Positions 53,357 through 62,330 of a stretch of DNA of 62,330 nucleotides are shown here, in pieces; the first letter of the stretch is position 1, and each line of letters starts with the position of its first letter. The stretch is from Bacteroidaceae bacterium (GTDB lineage Bacteria > Bacteroidota > Bacteroidia > Bacteroidales > Bacteroidaceae): positions 90,892-153,221 of the forward strand of contig JAFUOP010000005.1 of NCBI GenBank assembly GCA_017481875.1, read 5' to 3'. The notes below the pieces were generated by a model. The model worked only from the letters and a program-made list of their open reading frames with translations, did no database searches and had not been told where the DNA came from. The translations under genes and the position numbers were made by a program.

Positions 53357-55084
53357 TTAGTAATACTTTTCAATCTCCTCTATTGTTTTATCCACATCAA
53401 TCTGTCTATAACAATCATCGTATTGTTTCTTATTTGTAATTAAGTAATCTAACCAAAGTGATAAACATAAATGATAAGCAGGCTCTGCATCGCTAAGAGA
53501 TGAATCTTGACCTACATAACCATTACCTGCGCACCAAGTTTCAATGCTTACAGGATATAAGAATGCTGGACCAGGGATTACGATAATATGTGCATATCCA
53601 TCTTCATCAATTACTAGTTTGTTGTTCTTTGAATCATCAGCATCCGCCATTAACTGTTTAATTTCATCAAACGTAAATAGATGGGATGGCTTATTTTTCC
53701 TTATAATATCAATATCCCATGACAGATATGCACGTTCTTCATCTAGTCCTTGTGCTTCACAATCTGATTTTACTTTGTTGTTAATAGCTTCGACAAGAGC
53801 AATGACATTTTCTTTACTGTTGACTTCTAACACTTCTGATACATCAGTTTGATTAAGTGTTTTGATATACCCATCTTTACAAAGATAATCCGCCCCGTTA
53901 TTGAATAAGTCCCAATCTAAAAAGGTCTGCTCTATTCTCAAGTGATAGGTACAACTACTGCTAGAGGTTGTATTGACCGTTTCCACAATAGCATCATTAA
54001 AATTCCACTTTTTCAGATTTTCATCAATGTAATCCAAGGGAGATGGTTTTGCCAAAACTTTAGGCTTGCATCTATCGTCATATGACGAAATTCTTTCTTT
54101 AAAATCGGATATATAGTATACTAGCCACACATACAGTTCACATATATCTGCAATTTTAACAGGTAATCCAGAATCATGTGACAGCTCATTTGCAATCCGA
54201 ACAATTGTGGACAAATGTAACTCATCATCTTGAGATGTATATACATATTTTTTCAGTGGACTAATCAAATCGCCTAACAGCCGATCATTGTATTCCTTAT
54301 CTTTACCCTTAAAATCAAATTTCTCATGATAAAAACATGTAACCAGCTTGAAAAGAGCCTCTGCACCAGTCCTTATTTGATTACCGTACATCTTGATAAA
54401 GGCATCAATATCTTCCCTATCTTTTGTTGTCTTTATTTGACTATCAAGTTTCTGCATGCAGTTTTTAAGACGCTCCTCTAAAGCTACTGCATTATACAAA
54501 TATAAATGTCGTTTGGATTCTTGAGTGTTGATAATAAGACATTTGGGAATTATCCAAAATGAAGTAATTGGCGTTTTCATTGCTCTTATATACTCATATA
54601 TGCCATCTCTTTCTCTCACCAAATTAGATGTAAAGAAACTCGACTTCTCATCATATCCCTTAATGGTATAGTTACTTGTCTTTGCAAATGACTGTATCAT
54701 TTTTTTCTTCATCGTATATCCATTTACTACAATTGCTATACAATTCCCATCTTTAATACGGACAAAATGAATGTTTTTAAAGCGAATAAGGAAACTGTAG
54801 ATATCAAAAGGAAATACCATCTTGCGCATTTCTCTCATTTCAGCATCTTTTTCTGGAACCCGAGTACACAATAGCATCATACCTTCATTGTGATCGAAAT
54901 AGACACATTCTATTCTATCGTCATTATCTGTATCCAAGCAGTCGATGTTGACGCACCCTCCCGTTTCTGTTAAGAAATCTTTGAAAAAATCTTCAGCAGT
55001 ATGACTGTCCTCAATTTTGTTACAGTATTTGTCGGCAAAACGGGTAAATAGTTCAACTTCGTCATTTCCTGTTATTTTCTTCAT
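53357..55084 (-). CDS. Large protein with a HEPN/DUF4145-like central domain
   Basis: A 575-residue protein. Residues 225-320 look like a HEPN or DUF4145-type helical domain (YGNQIRTGAEALFKLVTCFY, LLGDLISPLKKYVY) ending in VRIANELSHDSGLP, which gives an Rx6H motif (Arg296, His303). The N-terminal 220 residues and the C-terminal 230 are not recognised; the C-terminus is acidic. It stands alone with gaps of more than 200 bases on both sides and no clear promoter. A defence role is inferred from neighbourhood and motif. Confidence 0.5.
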   Translation of the reverse strand: MKKITGNDEVELFTRFADKYCNKIEDSHTAEDFFKDFLTETGGCVNIDCLDTDNDDRIECVYFDHNEGMMLLCTRVPEKDAEMREMRKMVFPFDIYSFLIRFKNIHFVRIKDGNCIAIVVNGYTMKKKMIQSFAKTSNYTIKGYDEKSSFFTSNLVRERDGIYEYIRAMKTPITSFWIIPKCLIINTQESKRHLYLYNAVALEERLKNCMQKLDSQIKTTKDREDIDAFIKMYGNQIRTGAEALFKLVTCFYHEKFDFKGKDKEYNDRLLGDLISPLKKYVYTSQDDELHLSTIVRIANELSHDSGLPVKIADICELYVWLVYYISDFKERISSYDDRCKPKVLAKPSPLDYIDENLKKWNFNDAIVETVNTTSSSSCTYHLRIEQTFLDWDLFNNGADYLCKDGYIKTLNQTDVSEVLEVNSKENVIALVEAINNKVKSDCEAQGLDEERAYLSWDIDIIRKNKPSHLFTFDEIKQLMADADDSKNNKLVIDEDGYAHIIVIPGPAFLYPVSIETWCAGNGYVGQDSSLSDAEPAYHLCLSLWLDYLITNKKQYDDCYRQIDVDKTIEEIEKYY

Positions 55085-55346
55085 TTTAATTTAGATTTTA
55101 GTTATTGCAATAATAGTGTGATTATATTTAAGTGAAATGGTTATAAAATGATGATAAGTTTGGCGTTTTAACTACTGAATTATAAGTCCTCCACCAACTC
55201 AATCACAGGGAGGATTTAGAAACGAGTGAAAGTCCTTTAGTCACCTTATATAGTATTATTAATAAGAATGTTTATTTCGGCAGCAACGGATAATATTTTC
55301 TGATTACGATACAATATCAAGTGGATTTTTTTTGTATGGTTTGAAA

Positions 55347-57026
55347 TTACAAACAGCCATAGTGTTTAAAATAATCATCAAAGTGAGTTTTTAATAATTC
55401 ATAAAAATAGGTTAGACAATTATATTTCCCAAACAAGATTGTCATATCATTCAATCCGCCTCCTCTGAAACAAGAGAACTCACGGCCATTAAACATCACA
55501 GATTCTTTTCTAAAGAAATCTGTTGCTGAAGATAAATTATTCTCTTTTATTATTCTTGACTCACTTATATCTTCAATTATAATAGTTTTCTCATTAGATG
55601 GCAGGATGCTACGGAAATAATGAATGTGAAATATAAATTTATGTTCTGGATCAGAGTAGTCTACTAATACAGAAATAAGATTGCCTCCATAAAATGCATC
55701 AAGTTTATCAGCCAACAAAGGAAACTCCGATTGTATAAAACTTTGATATGCACGTATTGTATTTAAAATAACTATTCGCGATTTTTCTAACGCTGTTGTT
55801 GGAGAGTAAAAATCATATACCATCCCCGTATTTCCATAAGAACCTTTTGCAGGATAGGGATATGGTATGGTCGTGTACCCAATTTCAGACAAAAGCTTAA
55901 TAGCATTATATACAGTGTTTACATATATAGATTTTCCTCCTGACACTAAGTGTACTGGCTTTTTATCAATATATGGGTATTTTGATTGAAAGTGTTGAAT
56001 CAACGAGTATACATTCAAATCAGAATACTTTTTTAAATGTATGTGTCTCCAATTTGCTTCGATAAACTCATGAATATATTCTATCAAAAAGGTCTCATCA
56101 GATGGGATAATCCTCTGATTTTTGATAAAATCTTCTAGATGTTTTTTAATGATAGAAAGAGGATATAACCTAGGATTTTCTTTAAGCTTATTTTCAGTAC
56201 AAGAGAATGAAGCATAATCATGCTTGTTTCTTATTTCGAAAATTGAGCATTGGGGCATTTGAACTATCGGTACGACAAGTTCTCCCAGATTAATATTATA
56301 AAGAGAATATTCTAATGAATTATCTGTGTATGTATATATTGCAATACCTCGTTTCCATACATTAGGAAACAGCACACTTTTAATGTATCTAAAATCGGAC
56401 TCTAATAGCCCGTTATACACATCTATAAAGTGTTGAATCTCTGTAATATCACAAGACCTTAAATCGGTTGCCATTTTAGGCATATTTTGCAAAAATGACT
56501 TCAATTCGCTATTCTCCTCTAAGATAGCTTCACTATTAGTTAAACAATATACACGGCTACTGCAGATACTTCCCCAATCTTCTAATACTGTGTCAATATT
56601 ATCTTTGTGCAGTTCCTCGTTCTGGGTGAAATGTAGTGTAATGGTCTCTTGTTGCTCTTTATCTCGATTCTCATTTAAAAGTTTTGGCGAAATATGCTTA
56701 TATAACACTTTCTCCTGAGAATGGTCTACTGCCAAAAGAAAGACATTGTCAGTTGTCGTTTCAGCATATGCAAATAAAGATGTAGGACAAGGAAACTTGT
56801 TTTGTCCCTCATCTCTTTGCGATACAGTCTTTACCTGAACGGTAATTTTGCCATTGATTCTATTTGATGAGTCAAGCAATTCAATATAGCCATCAATATT
56901 GGATTGAGTAGTCCCTTTATCAATATTATTCTTGGTTCTACCAAGTAAAAGAGTCTGTATAAACAATACAGAACGTTCTTCTTTTACACCATTTGCATCT
57001 ATAGAAACTTTGGCTTTGAATGACAT
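55347..57026 (-). CDS. DUF4365-type protein with a nuclease-like N-terminus
   Basis: A 559-residue protein. The N-terminal 130 residues fit DUF4365: NIDGYIELLDSS (Asp45) and ITVQVKTVSQ (Gln64-x-Lys66), a D...QxK arrangement typical of PD-(D/E)xK-fold nucleases, and FLLAVDHSQEKVLYKHISP. The remaining 430 residues are unrecognised and could sense or bind a target. It has its own -7 element at 57071-57078. Known DUF4365 proteins are frequent in defence islands. Confidence 0.6.
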   Translation of the reverse strand: MSFKAKVSIDANGVKEERSVLFIQTLLLGRTKNNIDKGTTQSNIDGYIELLDSSNRINGKITVQVKTVSQRDEGQNKFPCPTSLFAYAETTTDNVFLLAVDHSQEKVLYKHISPKLLNENRDKEQQETITLHFTQNEELHKDNIDTVLEDWGSICSSRVYCLTNSEAILEENSELKSFLQNMPKMATDLRSCDITEIQHFIDVYNGLLESDFRYIKSVLFPNVWKRGIAIYTYTDNSLEYSLYNINLGELVVPIVQMPQCSIFEIRNKHDYASFSCTENKLKENPRLYPLSIIKKHLEDFIKNQRIIPSDETFLIEYIHEFIEANWRHIHLKKYSDLNVYSLIQHFQSKYPYIDKKPVHLVSGGKSIYVNTVYNAIKLLSEIGYTTIPYPYPAKGSYGNTGMVYDFYSPTTALEKSRIVILNTIRAYQSFIQSEFPLLADKLDAFYGGNLISVLVDYSDPEHKFIFHIHYFRSILPSNEKTIIIEDISESRIIKENNLSSATDFFRKESVMFNGREFSCFRGGGLNDMTILFGKYNCLTYFYELLKTHFDDYFKHYGCL

Positions 57027-57070
57027 AATCTACACTATAACTTAATACTTGAGAACTGACATTATGAGAA

Positions 57071-57078
57071 CAAAGTTA
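57071..57078 (-). promoter_or_regulatory. -7 element of the DUF4365 gene
   Basis: TAACTTTG on the minus strand, 44 bases upstream of the start at 57026. It is back to back with the forward -7 element at 57121-57128, so the 57027-57158 gap is a divergent promoter region. Confidence 0.5.
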
Positions 57079-57120
57079 ATTATAATTTTTCTAATCTTTC
57101 ATTCCCAATAAGAAAAACAG

Positions 57121-57128
57121 TATCTTTG
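57121..57128 (+). promoter_or_regulatory. -7 element of the small forward gene
   Basis: TATCTTTG, an exact TAnnTTTG match, with the transcription start expected near 57133. This rules out the TTG at 57126 as a start codon and points to the ATG at 57159. Confidence 0.6.
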
Positions 57129-57158
57129 TTAGAACGGAACGATAATTTTAATAGTGAA

Positions 57159-57383
57159 ATGGATATGAGTAATACGCAGAAGACACCAGAACAACAGATT
57201 GATGAGGCGGTAGAGAATTTGAAAGCATTGTTTCTTCCGCAGGCGAGGAATAAGCAAGAGGCAGATGAAATTAAGCGTCGATTGGATTCTTTAGGACATG
57301 AGGCAAAAGCAGTTTCGGCAATTGTTAATGACCGAGACATCTACAAAGCTGCTATCCATAAAATTTTATCACAAATGAGATAA
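57159..57383 (+). CDS. Small helical protein of unknown function
   Basis: From ATG 57159 (or 57165) the protein has 74 residues: MDMSNTQKTPEQQIDEAVEN, then LKALFLPQARNKQEADEIKR and a C-terminal helix ending KAAIHKILSQMR. It is charged, helical and without motifs. Its own promoter and a strong terminator 2 bases after the stop support it as a real single-gene unit lying opposite to its minus-strand neighbours. Function unknown. Confidence 0.7.
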   Translation: MDMSNTQKTPEQQIDEAVENLKALFLPQARNKQEADEIKRRLDSLGHEAKAVSAIVNDRDIYKAAIHKILSQMR

Positions 57384-57384
57384 T

Positions 57385-57419
57385 ACGACAATAGCCTGCG
57401 ACCAGCAGGCTATTGTCGT
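57385..57419. terminator. Bidirectional terminator with a 15-bp stem
   Basis: Perfect arms ACGACAATAGCCTGC (57385-57399) and GCAGGCTATTGTCGT (57405-57419) with loop GACCA. It lies between the small forward gene and the convergent DUF2971 gene and can stop transcription from both sides. Confidence 0.85.
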
Positions 57420-57437
57420 TTATTCTTGAATAACAGG

Positions 57438-58451
57438 CTATTTTATTCGCAAGACTTTATTATTGTCTCCAACTCTAAACTCAAATGGTTTAACGGGCGC
57501 TAATGGATTCTTTGTATTACCAAAGATTCTTAATATTGGTTCGTGTTGGTTGTAGTTTATAGTAGCCAAATAAAATTCAGTGATATCAGGATCATCTTTT
57601 ATCATTTCAAGGGCATTGATAAAGTAGCTCTTATAGGCTACTATTTCTTCTTCATTTAAGCCACCACACAAGGGTAGATTATCAATATCATAGGAAACAC
57701 AATTTGCCACATACTTGGGTGCATCGGAATATTTATCTTCAACCTCTTTTGCTTCAAATCTATATGAATTATTGACATTAACCATCTTAAAATACTTCAG
57801 CCCTCGGCCTTTAAGTTTTTTCATAATATAGTCAATATCACTATCTGGCATTCTACATCCAAAATATATAGCAGTTACTGCCTTATAATCAATTTCAAAC
57901 AGGCCTGTATTCTCAAATATAAGTCTTACTTCCTTTTCGTGTGCCCAAGATGATGATTTTGCGCCAATGAACCTCTTAAGCATTTCAACTATCTCATTAC
58001 CTCTAATAGTTGAAATATCTATCTGAGGCACATCATTCCAGTACTCGACATCAAATTTATATAATTGTTGAGCATAGGCGTTATAATTTAACGACTGCTC
58101 TAAAATATCGATATCATACTCGATTGCAAACCCCGTATGACCACTTGCATAATAAGCCCATAACAATTCATTATCAAAAGTTTTGCTTAGAGAATATACT
58201 CCGACTTTGCCAAACCTCTCGGTGAACTTATTGTATTGCTCTTCTACATTATGAGAGTATTTAGAGAAAACATTGAAGAACATTCGCAACGCATCATCTC
58301 TATACACTCCCTCCGTTGGATCATTAAGCCCATCCTTAGTCGGCAGATATAATTGGTTGTTCACAAGAGTCATGACATCTCTTTCAAAAATAGACTTACC
58401 GTCTTTATCTAGTATACCCCGACCACCTCTGTATTTATATGCTTTAGTCAT
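57438..58451 (-). CDS. DUF2971 family protein
   Basis: A 337-residue protein with the DUF2971 pattern: early LYLPTKDGLNDPTEG (the NDP motif), VYSLSKTFDNELLWAYYASG and HTGFAIEYDI (LLWAYYAxxHxGFAIE), and SSSWAHEKEVRLIFENTG (W-x-x-E-x-E-x-R). The family's activity is not settled; related proteins occur in abortive-infection loci. It has its own -7 element 19 bases upstream, so it can be expressed apart from the methyltransferase gene ending 51 bases before it. Confidence 0.75.
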   Translation of the reverse strand: MTKAYKYRGGRGILDKDGKSIFERDVMTLVNNQLYLPTKDGLNDPTEGVYRDDALRMFFNVFSKYSHNVEEQYNKFTERFGKVGVYSLSKTFDNELLWAYYASGHTGFAIEYDIDILEQSLNYNAYAQQLYKFDVEYWNDVPQIDISTIRGNEIVEMLKRFIGAKSSSWAHEKEVRLIFENTGLFEIDYKAVTAIYFGCRMPDSDIDYIMKKLKGRGLKYFKMVNVNNSYRFEAKEVEDKYSDAPKYVANCVSYDIDNLPLCGGLNEEEIVAYKSYFINALEMIKDDPDITEFYLATINYNQHEPILRIFGNTKNPLAPVKPFEFRVGDNNKVLRIK

Positions 58452-58469
58452 TATCTTAATAATTTATCA

Positions 58470-58477
58470 CAAAGGTA
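58470..58477 (-). promoter_or_regulatory. -7 element of the DUF2971 gene
   Basis: TACCTTTG on the minus strand fits TAnnTTTG; the start codon is 18 bases downstream. The -33 box is not obvious. Confidence 0.5.
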
Positions 58478-58502
58478 GTTATAATTCTCTATATTACAGC
58501 CG

Positions 58503-61500
58503 TTAGATGCTTTGTTCGATGATTTTTATTTCGGCATCGGTTAGTCCATATATCTCATAAACAGTACGATTTATGCGGTTCTCTAAATTATTCACATCTG
58601 GATTTAACGACTTGCTCTTAATCTCAATAATTTCATTTACTAAGTCAGTTAACTGTCTTTTTAACTCAATAGTCGTATCCTTGATTGGTATATCATTTAA
58701 AGGCTTTGCGTATAATTCAAGTATATCTCCTTTCTTTTTACCCATCAAATTTAGCCAATACAAAACTAATTTTGAGTTTAACACGCCCAATATGTACTTA
58801 ATATTCTCTGAGCTATATGGTATTATGTATGCTACATCTTTAGAAGCGAAAAAGGCTTCATTAGAATATGAGAAAATATTACTACTTGCCCTATAAGGTG
58901 CTATAATCTTTTCTGCTGTAAAATACTCTTCCTTCTTAGGTGTAAATAAAACAAAATAATTACCATTTCTAAACCATTTCATCACAACACTTGCTGCAAT
59001 CTCATTTTTTAGAAAGTTCTCTTTTAACCCTACAATTAGTGGCTTGAATTTTTCAAAATGTTGTAAAAGAGGCTCTGGAAGCTTAATTGGCACTCCTGAG
59101 TCCTTGACATATATGAGTTTCTTGCTTGTATTATGTGGTGTGTAATATTTCTTTATATCAGAGTTTTTATAGAAATCTTTTAAATAAAGTTTACTTTCAA
59201 AGTCCAATTCAAGTTTTGAGATTTCTTCTTCGGTTAGGACATAGATTCCATCGCCCTTTTTAGCAAAAGGTAAATTATACTCTTTCAGGTGCTTATTGCT
59301 AACTGTATCTGAAAGTGTTACAACCCCCATTGTTATAAATGCATAGTGTGATAATGGTAAATTCCCCTTTCTTATTTTGTCTATAATATTTAGCGAAGAA
59401 GCATTCTGTCCAGTAAGTATAATTTGTTTATCTATTCCTGAAAACAATTGTTCTTGAGACACTTTGTAATAGATAGCGTCATTGTGTTCTTGATAGAATA
59501 TTCTTGCGAGTTCCTCATTTGGTTTATATCCTTTTGAAACTATTTCAATAATATTGACATCTTGCGAGTAGTGTCCTTTCCTTATCATTGTAATAGCATT
59601 GTGTTGCCCCATAGCAGATTCAAATAATTTTATTTCACCAAAATCCACTATTCGTTCAACTGTATTGTTAGCAATATGTTTCCTTAATTTACTTCCTCCC
59701 GTTGCGGTATAGTAATAATTGGTTGTAATAAGGCAAATTATAGCTTTTTCACATAGCATGTCTAATCCCTGATGAAAAAAATAATAAAAATAATCCATCC
59801 ATCTTTCCGCATATTTAGAACCAAGGGGTGAAGATAATACAGCATGAAATATGTCTTCATTTCCTTTTGAACCAATATATGGCGGATTACCAATCACAAT
59901 GTCAAAACCTTCTTTACCGTCTCGGTTGAAAACATCACTAAACCAAGTGTGCCAAAGGAAGAATTTGTTATTTTCAGCAAGATTGATAGACCTTAATTCT
60001 CTGAGTATTTCAGGATTGTATGCTTGTGCCTCCAACTGCTTGTTGATGGTATCGGAAATCTCTTGCTGCAATTTTACTTTTCTGTCGTGGTCGCTACAAG
60101 AGTAGTATGAAGATAGCAGATGTGATACGGTCTTCTGCAAACGATTCTTCTCATCATCGAAAAGTGATATTTCTCCCTTGTCTTTCTTGTACTCCTTTTC
60201 GTGTGTAAGTTTACTTAAATCCACTCCCATAAAACTCTCAATAAGCGAGTTACCTTGCATAATCTTATAGTCGAGGTTTGGCAATGGCGATGGCGTTTCT
60301 TCATCAACTACGATTGATAGCCAAAAGCGCAAACGGGCAATATCAACAGCCCCCTTCTCTATATCTACACCATAGATGTTGTTTTGGATAATGCTCTTCT
60401 TAATCTCTGCTCGGTCGTAATGCTCGCCACTCAGCACTTCCCGACAATGCAATAACTCGTTGAGCAAGCCCATAGGGAATGCACCCGAACCGATAGCAGG
60501 GTCGCAAATCTTAACCTCTTCAAGTGCTGCGAGAAGTTTAGGCTTCTTATTCTCCGGTATATCCGCAACACCTTCTTCGGGAGAAAGAACGAATTGGCGA
60601 ATCTTATCCTTTGCTACGCTTGTATTGGTTTCGAGGTAAGCAATGAGCGATTCCTGGCACATATAGCGTACAATCTCTTTGGGAGTGTAGAATGCGCCTT
60701 TGTCCTTGTTATCTTCAAGTAGGTTCTCGAAGATTTTACCTAACATTTCGGGATCGACACCCACTTCGGCATCATTGGGGTCATTCTCGTCAATAGTAAA
60801 GTTATACTCGCTGAAGAATTGGAATAAGCGTTTGAAGTAATCGGCAGGGAAACGGCTTTCGGGTTCGTCTTCCTCATCACGCTCAAATAATCCACCGTTG
60901 AGGTATGGAATATCTTTCCACTCATTAAGCAGCGATTTATCCCAACCGTAATCGGTAAACAAGGCTTCACGCTCGGCAGGTTTAGTGTTCAAAATACCGA
61001 AGAAGAGCGGTTCAAGAACAGAATCAAGATAATCGTTCTTGTATGCCGAGTTCTCAAACATATTCTGCATATAATTAAGGTCTCCACACATCCACCCTTT
61101 GCGTTGCAAGAAGTGCAGGAATGTGATTCGTCCCATCATCTTCTTCACATAGTCACGAATCTTCTTTTCGTTATGGCCAAATGCTTGCATCAATGCAGCA
61201 TTAGGCTCACCAAGCACCTTTTCTTCCCATTTGCTACCAACCTTGACAAAACGTTTACCTGTAATATATTGGATAAAGTCGGCATATTGCTCACGATACT
61301 TATCGAAGAACTCATCTGAAAGTGCTTCAACTGAGAAGGCTGTTTTCAGATTTTCAAACGATATACCTTTCTTCTTCAAAAAGTTAAAACGCTCGATAGG
61401 CGTTCTGTATAGCAAATCATCACTACCGAAAACATAAGTGTATCGCTTAGGCGATGTTGTTTCACCCTTAATATCACAAATGAATGACAAACGCCAATGG

Positions 61501-61829
61501 TCGCCGCTGTCAAATACCACCAATGCAGCATCAAATTCACCCCAAGTAGGATTGATAAATGACTTTACAAGATTGCGAAGTCCGACACGCTTGTTAGCAA
61601 CAGAACCTTGACGGATATTGTAATGAAACAAACCGATACGGTAACTATCAGTGGTGTCTATATTCCCCAAATAGTAGCCATCGTCAGAGGTATTCTCAAT
61701 GATTCTTTCTGGCTTCTCTTTCAATTCGCTTGCATTGAAGAAGTGTTGCAAGAAACCATACCACTGTGCCAAATTAAATGATGACTGGAACAGGTTTCTC
61801 AAACCATCGGGTGTATATGCGGTTGCCAT
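58503..61829 (-). CDS. Type IIG/BREX-like adenine-specific DNA methyltransferase
   Basis: A 1108-residue protein. The N-terminal 200 residues contain DHWRLSFICDIKGETTSPKR and YTYVFG ... RTPIERF, a domain common to type IIG/Eco57I-like enzymes. GAFYTPKEIVRYMC follows around 378, then SAM motif I ICDPAIGSGAFPMG around 440-453 and catalytic NPPYIG around 646. The C-terminal half has a target-recognition region ending LYWLNLMGKKKGDILELYAK. It is preceded, 26 bases away, by the C-terminus of a probable helicase. PglX/BrxX, DrmMI and single-chain type IIG enzymes share this layout, so the system type is open. Confidence 0.8.
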   Translation of the reverse strand: MATAYTPDGLRNLFQSSFNLAQWYGFLQHFFNASELKEKPERIIENTSDDGYYLGNIDTTDSYRIGLFHYNIRQGSVANKRVGLRNLVKSFINPTWGEFDAALVVFDSGDHWRLSFICDIKGETTSPKRYTYVFGSDDLLYRTPIERFNFLKKKGISFENLKTAFSVEALSDEFFDKYREQYADFIQYITGKRFVKVGSKWEEKVLGEPNAALMQAFGHNEKKIRDYVKKMMGRITFLHFLQRKGWMCGDLNYMQNMFENSAYKNDYLDSVLEPLFFGILNTKPAEREALFTDYGWDKSLLNEWKDIPYLNGGLFERDEEDEPESRFPADYFKRLFQFFSEYNFTIDENDPNDAEVGVDPEMLGKIFENLLEDNKDKGAFYTPKEIVRYMCQESLIAYLETNTSVAKDKIRQFVLSPEEGVADIPENKKPKLLAALEEVKICDPAIGSGAFPMGLLNELLHCREVLSGEHYDRAEIKKSIIQNNIYGVDIEKGAVDIARLRFWLSIVVDEETPSPLPNLDYKIMQGNSLIESFMGVDLSKLTHEKEYKKDKGEISLFDDEKNRLQKTVSHLLSSYYSCSDHDRKVKLQQEISDTINKQLEAQAYNPEILRELRSINLAENNKFFLWHTWFSDVFNRDGKEGFDIVIGNPPYIGSKGNEDIFHAVLSSPLGSKYAERWMDYFYYFFHQGLDMLCEKAIICLITTNYYYTATGGSKLRKHIANNTVERIVDFGEIKLFESAMGQHNAITMIRKGHYSQDVNIIEIVSKGYKPNEELARIFYQEHNDAIYYKVSQEQLFSGIDKQIILTGQNASSLNIIDKIRKGNLPLSHYAFITMGVVTLSDTVSNKHLKEYNLPFAKKGDGIYVLTEEEISKLELDFESKLYLKDFYKNSDIKKYYTPHNTSKKLIYVKDSGVPIKLPEPLLQHFEKFKPLIVGLKENFLKNEIAASVVMKWFRNGNYFVLFTPKKEEYFTAEKIIAPYRASSNIFSYSNEAFFASKDVAYIIPYSSENIKYILGVLNSKLVLYWLNLMGKKKGDILELYAKPLNDIPIKDTTIELKRQLTDLVNEIIEIKSKSLNPDVNNLENRINRTVYEIYGLTDAEIKIIEQSI

Positions 61830-61855
61830 AGTAATATTGGGTTATAGTGAGTGAT

Positions 61856-62330
61856 TTATTTGAAACTCTCTGAAATAATGATTTGAGGATTGGAAATATC
61901 TTGGGCATCGTGGCGTTGCTCCTTGTTCATCGTCTGATATTCGCCAAGCAATTCCGAGATTTTGTTTTGCAGGATATACTCGTCCTGTTTCATCTTTGCC
62001 CGGTCGTTCTTGTACTCTCGTGACAAGGCTTTCAAGTAGCGAGGAAGTTGAGCATAGATACCCTCATTGATATATCCCATCAGTACATCGCATTGTGATT
62101 TCAATTCGCTATCTGTTGTTATCTGCTTGATGGTACGCAAAAACTTATTGGCTTCGAGCGAAGTCTTGTCAAGGTCGGTGCGGTTGATAGATGATGTGTC
62201 GGCAGCCTCCACATATTCGGTCGTATATTGAGCCAATGCACTATTTACATGCTTGTAATGTTGCTCCTCATTTGCAAATGGTACAGGCTGTTCTTCGGGC
62301 TTGGCTTTGAGATATTTTACAGCTTCGAGG
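61856..62330 (-). CDS. C-terminal part of a larger protein, probably a helicase (cut by window)
   Basis: The frame is open to the right edge; codons before 62236 read NEEQHYKHVNSALAQYTTEY, so the TTG at 62236 is internal. The visible 158 residues are charged and helical, with GYINEGIYAQLPRYLKALSR and a coiled-coil-like end (KMKQDEYILQNKISELLGEY). This resembles the C-terminus of large SNF2-type helicases that precede Eco57I-like methyltransferases. No helicase motifs are in view, so the call rests on position and resemblance. Confidence 0.45.
   Translation of the reverse strand, partial: LEAVKYLKAKPEEQPVPFANEEQHYKHVNSALAQYTTEYVEAADTSSINRTDLDKTSLEANKFLRTIKQITTDSELKSQCDVLMGYINEGIYAQLPRYLKALSREYKNDRAKMKQDEYILQNKISELLGEYQTMNKEQRHDAQDISNPQIIISESFK

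Overview
The window looks like a chromosomal segment from a member of the Bacteroidales (Bacteroides/Prevotella/Parabacteroides relatives). The evidence is the Bacteroidetes-type -7 promoter element TAnnTTTG in front of several genes, the absence of strong Shine-Dalgarno spacing, a UpxY-type NusG paralog opening a polysaccharide locus, and the protein families present. It divides into a surface-polysaccharide locus (about 0.6-36.5 kb) and a defence region (about 36.6 kb to the right edge).

Polysaccharide locus. After the end of a methyltransferase gene, a promoter at 660-691 reads into a 190-nt leader and a UpxY-like antiterminator. Export genes follow (Wza-like lipoprotein, Wzc-like tyrosine autokinase with a tyrosine-rich tail, PHP-type phosphatase), then a Wzx-type flippase. 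The long middle part holds a radical SAM protein, a pyruvyltransferase-like protein, about twelve glycosyltransferases, a deacetylase-like protein, a GH43-like propeller protein, a HAD/dehalogenase-like protein and a Wzy-type polymerase. It also holds a UbiA/HAD/GtrA trio resembling a polyprenyl-phospho-ribose pathway, and two sugar-kinase-like proteins. UDP-galactopyranose mutase (opposite strand) and a sugar nucleotidyltransferase close the locus. Most genes overlap by ATGA or lie a few bases apart, so it reads as one very long operon. No initiating phosphoglycosyltransferase is visible. Several genes are dead: a GT2 stub, a GT/acetyltransferase chimera, a duplicated tail of the capsule-synthesis gene, a membrane-protein paralog stopped by one amber codon, and an acyltransferase-3 gene with its middle deleted.

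Defence region. A 22-bp palindromic terminator and the tail of a truncated gene mark the junction at 36.5 kb. A block from 36.6 to 53.1 kb follows, bounded by two same-orientation copies of a HipB-like autoregulatory module. The right copy has an intact helix-turn-helix gene; the left copy has lost it and kept the operator and repeats. Inside are (i) a divergent unit made of a HEPN-motif protein on one side and XRE regulator, AAA+ ATPase and subtilisin-like protease on the other (IetAS-like), and (ii) a type I restriction-modification operon hsdM-hsdS-hsdR interrupted by six accessory genes: two small membrane proteins, an HNH nuclease, a TIGR02391-type HEPN protein, a 51-aa protein and a 170-aa membrane protein.

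Right of the block are a large HEPN-like protein, a DUF4365 nuclease-like protein, an 85-aa-class small protein, a DUF2971 protein, and a type IIG/BREX-like DNA methyltransferase next to the C-terminus of what is probably a large helicase cut by the window edge. No tRNA, rRNA, CRISPR array, transposase or integrase was recognised. All family calls come from reading motifs by eye; no database search was run.
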